From: VAZQ01 sp036557705
GTDB lineage: Bacteria > Pseudomonadota > Alphaproteobacteria > Rhizobiales > Xanthobacteraceae
Direction of reading: 5' to 3'
NCBI GenBank assembly: GCA_036557705.1
Contig: DATBHB010000016.1
Location: 124,001-188,000, forward strand
Length of the DNA stretch: 64,000 nucleotides
The notes below the pieces were generated by a model. It saw nothing but the letters and a program-made list of their open reading frames with translations, had not been told where the DNA came from and made no database searches. Within the stretch, counting starts at the first letter, position 1. Each line of letters begins with the position of its first letter. Below are positions 58,426 to 64,000 of this stretch, piece by piece. Made by a program: the position numbers and the translations under genes.

Positions 58426-60033
58426 TCAGTGCGTTTTCTCAAAGTCGCCGGGCTTCCAGCTGTAATTGATAGCTGGCTCCTCCGGGCCGTAGAGCCGCAG
58501 GATGGCGAAGAACTTTCGTCCCGGTGCCGTGGGAAGCCAGTTGGCTTCCTTGCCTTGGGGCGCTTTCGGACCGATATAGAGGTCCGTCGTCCCATCGGCG
58601 TTTTGAACCGGCTTGTCGCGCGAACCGAGCGATGGGAAACGCCGTGCTTTGGTCGCCAGGCCGGAAGCATTCTCTGCCTCGTACAGGGTCACCGACCAGA
58701 ACAACTTGGCCGGGACGTTTGCCGGCAATGTCAGTTTGTAGGAGGCGTCGCCCGAAAGAGGATCGCCATCGGCGTCATTGAACGCGATCTCGTAGGCCGC
58801 ACCCTTACCCGGTATCTGCGACACCATTCCCGGGCTGATCGAGTAATAGTCGGTAAACATCCAGACGCGCAGCTCGATCTCGATGAAGCCAGCACCCTTG
58901 TTGGTCCAGGCTAGGTCGATTGTCTTGTCGGGTCCGGGTTCGCTGACATTGTTGATTGGATTGACCCATTGACGGTCTTTCCAGACTCTGAGGTCGCGAC
59001 CGCCGACCTCGCTCATTCTGCCGATCACTCGGCTCATTTTGTACGCCGTCATCGCCGCCGCATTCAGCATCGCTCGCGTTGCGCCATCGGGCTCGAACGG
59101 TCGGCCGGCAACGATGCCAACATTCGCGAGCAGGCCAAGACCATCTGCACTCGCGAGATTCTCGCCCTCGCGATCAACCAACCATTTGAGTTGGTCGAAC
59201 GCGGTCACGTCGGACCGCGGCAGCATGTTTGCTGGCACGCCCGAAGCATTCGGAAACTGCATCGGCTTGCGTTGGGCTTCGGGAAGATTCAGCGGGTAGA
59301 TCTTCGCTTGCTCCATAAGCGAGACTGCCGGCGAAAGATCCGTCGGATCTTGATAGAAGGTGCGGAGGAAAATGAAGAGATTGTTCGTGCCAGAGCGATA
59401 GACGTAGTACCCCTTCGGAACATCCCCGCTGTAACCCGGCGGTAAAACAAGGAATTTGCCGCCTTTGCCGGCGTCCGGACCAGGCAGACCGACGTCACCG
59501 AAGAACTTGCCGCCATCGACGGGAATCGGCCGCTGCCAGAAATCGAGAAGGATGCCTTGGAGATTGGGCGGTGCCTCAAGCACAATTGGCCCAGTCTCGC
59601 TCATATCGACATAGCTCATGGCGTAGATCACATCCGAGTTTGGCGTGGTCACCAGCGTCTTTGGGTCGAGCCGCTCCTTCCAGATCGGCAGGATGTTGTA
59701 GCCAGCGCCGAATACCCGTTCGGAACCGAATTTCATTCCCAGCGTGTTGATCAGAGGCATCGCCCATAAATATGCCTGCGTCGCTTGTTGGAATTTCAAC
59801 TCATCCATCAGCGCCTTGGCCGTCTCTGGCGTTGGACGATTCTGTTCGAACGGCAGATTGGCCACAGCTTCGAAGCGAGTGTCCTGAGCCCCGGCCGCGG
59901 TGGCGAGGGTCACGGCAATCCCGACGAGGGCGGCCGGCCGCCTAAGGAAAGTTCTGTGTCGGGTCGCTGCTCCCGGCATTGTCAGCGCCAAGAATGTCGT
60001 CACGGAATTCCAGGGCATGATCTGCACCGTCAT
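58426..60033 (-). CDS. DUF1254 exported protein A
   Basis: 535 residues. Export segment at about 17-48 (RPAALVGIAVTLATAAGAQD). The DUF1254 domain follows: FQQATQAYLWAMPLINTLGM, LVTTPNSDVIYAMSYVDMSE, GPIVLEAPPNLQGILLDFWQ. The DUF1214 part ends the protein: PAKLFWSVTLYEAENASGLA, GTTDLYIGPKAPQGKEANWL, FFAILRLYGPEEPAINYSWK. No catalytic motif is known for the family. The ATG at 60031-60033 has AGGAG 7 bases before it. Last of three full-length DUF1254 genes in a row, 59 bp behind the next. Confidence 0.85.
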   Translation of the reverse strand: MTVQIMPWNSVTTFLALTMPGAATRHRTFLRRPAALVGIAVTLATAAGAQDTRFEAVANLPFEQNRPTPETAKALMDELKFQQATQAYLWAMPLINTLGMKFGSERVFGAGYNILPIWKERLDPKTLVTTPNSDVIYAMSYVDMSETGPIVLEAPPNLQGILLDFWQRPIPVDGGKFFGDVGLPGPDAGKGGKFLVLPPGYSGDVPKGYYVYRSGTNNLFIFLRTFYQDPTDLSPAVSLMEQAKIYPLNLPEAQRKPMQFPNASGVPANMLPRSDVTAFDQLKWLVDREGENLASADGLGLLANVGIVAGRPFEPDGATRAMLNAAAMTAYKMSRVIGRMSEVGGRDLRVWKDRQWVNPINNVSEPGPDKTIDLAWTNKGAGFIEIELRVWMFTDYYSISPGMVSQIPGKGAAYEIAFNDADGDPLSGDASYKLTLPANVPAKLFWSVTLYEAENASGLATKARRFPSLGSRDKPVQNADGTTDLYIGPKAPQGKEANWLPTAPGRKFFAILRLYGPEEPAINYSWKPGDFEKTH

Positions 60034-60092
60034 TTGCGTACTCCTGTAGGGCGCATCTGTGAGAGCAAAGCCGGAAGCCGGCAAAATCCCAC

Positions 60093-61235
60093 TTACTTCC
60101 CGACTGAAAGCACCTTGTGGTTCTTCACGAAGTCGTTCCGGTATTTCACGATGTCATCAACGGAGACCGGCAAATAGGCACGGAATAGAGCATTCCAGTT
60201 TTCCGGCGCAGCGACATTGTTCACCGCATCCGGCCCACCATTGAAGTTGATCGTGATGGTGCCGTCTTCGTTCTTCTTGGCGCTTCTGCTGTTGATGACG
60301 AAGGGTTTGCCGGCCACCCATCCCTGTGCGTTGTAGACTGTCAGAGACCAGTAGCCCGCTTTGTCGTAGCGCAGATTAGGTGCCTTGAAGATCACGCTTG
60401 CCGGCTTGCCCTGCTTTGCCCCGTCGTCGCCCGGCAGAACGACGAAATAGAAGGCGTGCTTGGCCGGCAACCCGGCCCAACCGGCGATATTGATCAACTG
60501 GTACTGCGGCACCACAATGTTTTTGATGCTATCGATAAAGCCCTGCTCGATGATGCCTTCCGTAGGCGCCCTCCGGATCAGTTCATTGCGCAGTTTGTTG
60601 AAGGACGTCACATCGTATTTGACCTCGGGCGTGTAAGGCTTGGCGGAACCTGCCGTGACCGTTACGGCATCCTGACGCTCGCGCATCTCTTCCATTCCCG
60701 CCTGGTCATAGCTGCGCGGCTGGGTGCGCATGAAGAGATAGACGTGATCGCCGTAGGAAACATCGTCGGGGCCAAGTTTCACCTTCTGGCCAGGATAGAC
60801 CACTGCTATCGTGACCGAATTCTCGTCGAGCACCTGAACAAGCTGCAGCAAATCATAGTCGGGGACTTCTATCGTCAGTCCACCGCTGATGTCGTACACG
60901 CCGTAGGAATAAATCAGGTCGAAATTGGAGCGGATGACCGTTTGGTGGTCGAGATCGATCCCCCTGCGTTCATGACGGAATCTGTTCGGACCGGTCGTGA
61001 TCGTCTCAGCCGCCATGTATTTTGCAGTTTCGGCGCGCACGACATTATCCATGGTCACTGGCTCGCCACCTTTGCTGGTGAAGGCGGGATTCGAAGGCAG
61101 CGCCTCGCCATTGGCTCCAACTCCGGTATCAACTGCCTGGTTTTTGGAAGTGGCAGGGTCCTGCGCGGAGACCGCTGTGTGAGCCAGCGCGAAGACGGCT
61201 GCAGCCGCCACGGTTAATGAAAGAAAGTGTTTCAT
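60093..61235 (-). CDS. DUF1254 exported protein B (shorter form)
   Basis: 380 residues. Signal peptide MKHFLSLTVAAAAVFALAHT to about AVSAQ. This shorter version keeps the ordered strands VIRSNFDLIYSYGVYDISGG, LTIEVPDYDLLQLVQVLDEN and GDHVYLFMRTQPRSYDQAGM, plus the DUF1214-like end YWSLTVYNAQGWVAGKPFVI, TITINFNGGPDAVNNVAAPE, NWNALFRAYLPVSVDDIVKY. It lacks part of the middle found in its 500-residue neighbours but reads as a normal, conserved short class, not a deletion. GGGAG precedes the ATG by about 10 bases. Function unknown. Confidence 0.82.
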   Translation of the reverse strand: MKHFLSLTVAAAAVFALAHTAVSAQDPATSKNQAVDTGVGANGEALPSNPAFTSKGGEPVTMDNVVRAETAKYMAAETITTGPNRFRHERRGIDLDHQTVIRSNFDLIYSYGVYDISGGLTIEVPDYDLLQLVQVLDENSVTIAVVYPGQKVKLGPDDVSYGDHVYLFMRTQPRSYDQAGMEEMRERQDAVTVTAGSAKPYTPEVKYDVTSFNKLRNELIRRAPTEGIIEQGFIDSIKNIVVPQYQLINIAGWAGLPAKHAFYFVVLPGDDGAKQGKPASVIFKAPNLRYDKAGYWSLTVYNAQGWVAGKPFVINSRSAKKNEDGTITINFNGGPDAVNNVAAPENWNALFRAYLPVSVDDIVKYRNDFVKNHKVLSVGK

Positions 61236-61304
61236 GACGGATTCACTCCCTTAGAACGACGAGGCCCGAATTCGACAGGACGTCGTTCGGGCCTCGCTTG
61301 TGGT

Positions 61305-62807
61305 TCAATCGATCCGCTCGAAGTCGCCGAGCGTGAACGTCTTGTCGAAAAACGGCTGCTCCGGCGCGTAGAGACGGAAATAGACAAACCATCCGTCATT
61401 ACCGACGGTCTTCATGTAGTTCTTCTCGTAGCCGGCCGGCGCCTTCGCGCCGATATAGAGATCGATGCTGCCATCCTTATTGTATTTGAGGTCTTTCGTA
61501 CGGCTGTCGAGACTCACGCTGCGGATTTCGGTGCCGCCGTTATCGTAAGGCCGGCGCGTGTTCTCGCTGTAGAGCGTCAGCGACCAGAATTGGCCGACCG
61601 GCACTTTCGCCGGAACATGCAGCTTGTAGGTCTTGTCGGCCTGCAGCATCCGGCCTTCACTGTCGCGTTTCGTGGTCATGTAAATTTGGCCGGCACCAGG
61701 CCTTGGATTGACCATGCCCTCGGTGCTGGCGACCGCCTCGTAGAACCACGTTGCGCGTTCGTCGAGTTCGGCTCGCGTCTCGGTTTCCTGCGGAATGTGA
61801 AAGTCAAAGCTCTTGTACCAGCTCGTGCCCTGCCAATAGGGCTCGGTATAACGTGGATTGGCCTGGAGATTCCGGATCATCAGCTCGCCCATGGCGGCGC
61901 CCCTGAGGAGCACAGTCCTCTGCCTGACGTCCGGCTGAAACGGCTTCCCTTTCTCGATCCCGAGCGGCTTGAGCATGGCCATCCACGCTTTATCGACCTC
62001 GCGGACCGGCTCCTCGTTGACGATCTCGGCCAGCTTTTTCCAGTAGCCGAGGCCGCGCTCGGCTGTCGCACTCCACTCGACATCCTTGTCCTTGATGAAT
62101 TTGCTCGATGCAACTTTGCCGCCGACACGGCCCATTTTGTAGTCCGACGTAAACTTGTCGTAGTAGGCAGGATTGGTATCGAGGATACGGAGGCCGATGA
62201 ACACGTTGTTCGTAGCGCTCTGATAAACGTGGACGCCGTCCTTCTTGTACCTTGCCGGATCGTCTTCCGGGCCGACGACAATGTAGGTTGCGCCTTGCCC
62301 TTTGTCTGGCCCGGTCAGACCCAGATCGAATACTGGCCGCTGCCAGAAGTCGAGAACACCGCCAGCCGTTTGGCCGGCCGGGTATTCAATTTGGACGGCG
62401 CCAGACTTGAGATTGATGAAGTTGAAGATGTAGGGCGTGGTCAGGTTCGCCGTGACGATGCCACGCTTTTCCTTCAAAGAGTCAAGAACCACGAAATCGG
62501 TATCGCTCGTCACGTCATAGGCTTTGGCTTGGTTGTCGCGCCAGGTGGTGATGCTCACCAGCGGCATACTCCAGATATAGGCTTGGGACGCGCGCTGGTA
62601 GTCCATCTCGTCGTACAGGCGCTTCGAGGCGTTGTCGTCGAAATAGCTGTCGCTTAGCCTGATATTGCCAATCGGAGTCTGGATCGTCTCGTCGCCGTGA
62701 AGCTTGGCGCTTCCCAGCGATACGTCCTCGGCGTGGGTGACGGATACCGTCGACGCCACTGTGAGAAATGCGGTGATAGCAGTCCAAACGGTGAGCTTGC
62801 CGGTCAT
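61305..62807 (-). CDS. DUF1254 exported protein C
   Basis: 500 residues. Signal peptide MTGKLTVWTAITAFLTVAST to about VTHAE. Mature start ETIQTPIGNIRLSDSYFDDN, then YQRASQAYIWSMPLVSITTW, VTANLTTPYIFNFINLKSGA, VQIEYPAGQTAGGVLDFWQR and the DUF1214 end VPVGQFWSLTLYSENTRRPY, GSIDLYIGAKAPAGYEKNYM, FRLYAPEQPFFDKTFTLGDF. First of the three DUF1254 genes and nearest to the AraC regulator. ATG at 62805-62807 has GAGGAG 6 bases before it. It is the best full-length template for the mini-gene at 253-513. Confidence 0.87.
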   Translation of the reverse strand: MTGKLTVWTAITAFLTVASTVSVTHAEDVSLGSAKLHGDETIQTPIGNIRLSDSYFDDNASKRLYDEMDYQRASQAYIWSMPLVSITTWRDNQAKAYDVTSDTDFVVLDSLKEKRGIVTANLTTPYIFNFINLKSGAVQIEYPAGQTAGGVLDFWQRPVFDLGLTGPDKGQGATYIVVGPEDDPARYKKDGVHVYQSATNNVFIGLRILDTNPAYYDKFTSDYKMGRVGGKVASSKFIKDKDVEWSATAERGLGYWKKLAEIVNEEPVREVDKAWMAMLKPLGIEKGKPFQPDVRQRTVLLRGAAMGELMIRNLQANPRYTEPYWQGTSWYKSFDFHIPQETETRAELDERATWFYEAVASTEGMVNPRPGAGQIYMTTKRDSEGRMLQADKTYKLHVPAKVPVGQFWSLTLYSENTRRPYDNGGTEIRSVSLDSRTKDLKYNKDGSIDLYIGAKAPAGYEKNYMKTVGNDGWFVYFRLYAPEQPFFDKTFTLGDFERID

Positions 62808-62870
62808 GCTTTTCTCCTCAGACAAGTCGATGCCGTTCCTATGTATTTATGCGAGCGTAGATGATCAAAG

Positions 62871-62955
62871 GAAACCGTCTACGTAGTTCGTGCCATTCTC
62901 GTTCACAGGGTTGAGGGAAGCCGTCTATGTAGTTCGTGCCAATCTGGCTCACAGC
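62871..62955. repeat. Tandem 39-bp repeat over the 3' end of the AraC gene
   Basis: Copies at 62871-62909 and 62917-62955 match at about 33 of 39 positions, 46 bp apart, sharing GTAGTTCGTGCCA and CTCACAG-like parts. The AraC stop codon (62903-62905) lies in the outer copy. The inner copy encodes CEPDWHELHRRLP at the C-terminus of AraC; the outer copy in another frame would read CEREWHELRRRFP. Confidence 0.65.
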
Positions 62956-63955
62956 CCTGCGTGGGCTTGCTGATGCGCGTGACCAAAAGCGAGCGTGGCG
63001 CTGGCGTTTCTCCGAAAAGCTCCCGGTACGTGCCGGACAGACGGTCCATATCACCTCCGAATCCCCAGTGGCGGCCGGCAGCGGAGACCGTGCACGTCGC
63101 CTCTGTCGCCGAAATGAGTTCGCGCCTAATGCGGTGGAGTCGCAGTCGGCGAACATAGCTTTGCGGCGCGTCCTCGAGGACCTCCAAAAAGACGCGGTAC
63201 AGCGTGCGTCGCGACGTCTCGGCGGCAGCCGCGAGGGCATCAATCGAGATCGGCGCGGTCAGATTTTCCCGGATGTATTCGCGCGCCCGATGCACGATCC
63301 TGGCCGGTCGTTGCAGATGGACCCGTCCATCTTCACTTGGTGGCAGGCGCAGATAATGGCTGACCACCATGCGCAGCATCGCGCGGCCGATCTCTGGCTG
63401 CCGATCGCCGATGGTGGTTCCGGAGTTGTGTATTTGGGCGACCTGGCTCCTGAGCCAGTCCAGCGAGGGCGAACAGATCGGAGTCGAATGAAGACCGGTC
63501 CGGCTGCCCAAGCTGCGATTGAAAACAAGACGCTCGCGCGCAACCTCCTGCTCCAGTCGCGCTGCTGTGAGCGTTGCCGTCAGGTACAGCGAACCGGCGG
63601 TATAGAAGGCATCGTGTTCGTCGCCAGGCAGGACGACGCTGACATCACCATCTGTCACTTCGTTCAGCCAGTGGCGAGAGCCGGGGCCGAACTTCAAACC
63701 CACAAACAGTGTGATCGCATCCCGGGAAAGCGGGCCCCTGATCGCGACCTTGCCGTCGATAAGTCCGCTGCTGAAGATGACGCCGTCGTGCGCGGCGAAG
63801 GCCAGGCTCCCCTTAATGTGGGGGCCGGCCATCTGGATGGCTTCCAGCTCCGCCCCGAGCACGGCATTGTTCAGGTCCTCGATCCGGCGGATGTCGAAAC
63901 GATGCCAGGATTCGGCAACTGCAGGCGACAACGTCCACCTCCTGATCCGGGCCAT
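62903..63955 (-). CDS. AraC-family transcriptional regulator
   Basis: 350 residues. N-terminal AraC-type ligand domain (about 1-200, with GSLAFAAHDGVIFSSGLIDG and LNEVTDGDVSVVLPGDEHDA). The C-terminal double helix-turn-helix runs from about 230: AREYIRENLTAPISIDALAA, AAETSRRTLYRVFLEVLEDA, PQSYVRRLRLHRIRRELISA, then WGFGGDMDRLSGTYRELFGE. It lies upstream of the three DUF1254 genes on the same strand and is the obvious candidate to control them. Its C-terminal 13 residues fall in a tandem repeat (62871-62955), so the stop position may differ from the ancestral one. Confidence 0.88.
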   Translation of the reverse strand: MARIRRWTLSPAVAESWHRFDIRRIEDLNNAVLGAELEAIQMAGPHIKGSLAFAAHDGVIFSSGLIDGKVAIRGPLSRDAITLFVGLKFGPGSRHWLNEVTDGDVSVVLPGDEHDAFYTAGSLYLTATLTAARLEQEVARERLVFNRSLGSRTGLHSTPICSPSLDWLRSQVAQIHNSGTTIGDRQPEIGRAMLRMVVSHYLRLPPSEDGRVHLQRPARIVHRAREYIRENLTAPISIDALAAAAETSRRTLYRVFLEVLEDAPQSYVRRLRLHRIRRELISATEATCTVSAAGRHWGFGGDMDRLSGTYRELFGETPAPRSLLVTRISKPTQGCEPDWHELHRRLPSTL

Positions 63956-64000
63956 TGCTGACGCAGGATAGGAGGGCTTTACGCGGCCTTCTATGCGGCT

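Noticed and set aside
61227..62657. A 476-codon frame antisense to DUF1254 protein C
   Set aside because: The sense gene has a signal peptide, ribosome site and family matches over its full length.
1..64000. CRISPR arrays, rRNA, complete tRNAs, insertion sequences, prophage or replication origin
   Set aside because: Looked for regular short repeats, rRNA-like stretches, cloverleaf ends, transposase or integrase motifs and DnaA-box clusters; none was convincing by eye.

Overview
The window is about 64 kb of GC-rich DNA from an alphaproteobacterium. The best fit is Hyphomicrobiales (Rhizobiales), near Xanthobacteraceae/Nitrobacteraceae. The main reasons are the order degQ-type protease, OmpR regulator, histidine kinase, glnE, PleC-like kinase; a GcrA-family regulator; FixJ-type regulators; orphan TRAP/TAXI receptors; and DUF1254 proteins. 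This placement is inference from gene content. No rRNA, convincing tRNA, IS element, phage or CRISPR array was seen.

Layout. 1-1757: the edge of a DUF1254 module, with a cut-off DUF1254 gene, an 86-residue internally deleted DUF1254 mini-gene and a YiaV/YiaW-like pair (HlyD adaptor plus DUF3302). 1882-8316: a tightly overlapping moxR-DUF58-DUF4381-batA-batB/TPR-batD operon on the minus strand. 8379-12759: two Tat-exported arylsulfatases, one frameshifted, with their formylglycine-generating enzyme. 13309-16839: a FixJ-type two-component system with an extra single-domain receiver, and the decayed end of a second kinase beside it. 17385-20994: a CorA-like transporter and a run of envelope/stress genes (YpfJ-like peptidase, GlsB/YeaQ, YidB, PsiF-like). 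21155-28514: a TAXI receptor, a LysR regulator and a divergent RND efflux pair preceded by a 53-residue Trp/His-rich exported peptide. 28739-36456: DegQ-like protease, response regulator, kinase, Uma2 and GlnE. 36472-40504: a broken DUF4160/DUF2442 pair, a DctP-like protein without a signal peptide and a PleC-like kinase. 41159-49612: an unrecognised protein, PepN, an alcohol dehydrogenase, an arylsulfotransferase-family protein, an unrecognised exported protein, a small ribbon-helix-helix candidate and a GcrA-like protein. 49614-57650: a CDF transporter, a VapBC-type pair, DusA, GuaA, a TacA-type antitoxin with a frameshifted GNAT toxin, a DHFR-like reductase and a YdeI-like protein. 57807-63955: a second DUF1254 module with three full-length exported DUF1254 proteins, an internally deleted HlyD gene and an AraC regulator.

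Three features recur. First, DUF1254 plus HlyD modules lie at both ends of the window, with intact and internally deleted members; no function is known. Second, three copies of a 130-165 bp palindromic element with GTAGGGTGGGCAA termini lie between 37.9 and 47.7 kb. Third, three otherwise well-preserved genes (arylsulfatase 2, DUF4160, GNAT toxin) each carry an apparent single-base deletion, so decay and assembly error must be told apart.

Many starts were moved inward from the longest open frame, using ribosome binding sites, ATGA/GTGA overlaps, signal peptides and family N-termini. Domain assignments come from reading motifs, not from a database search.
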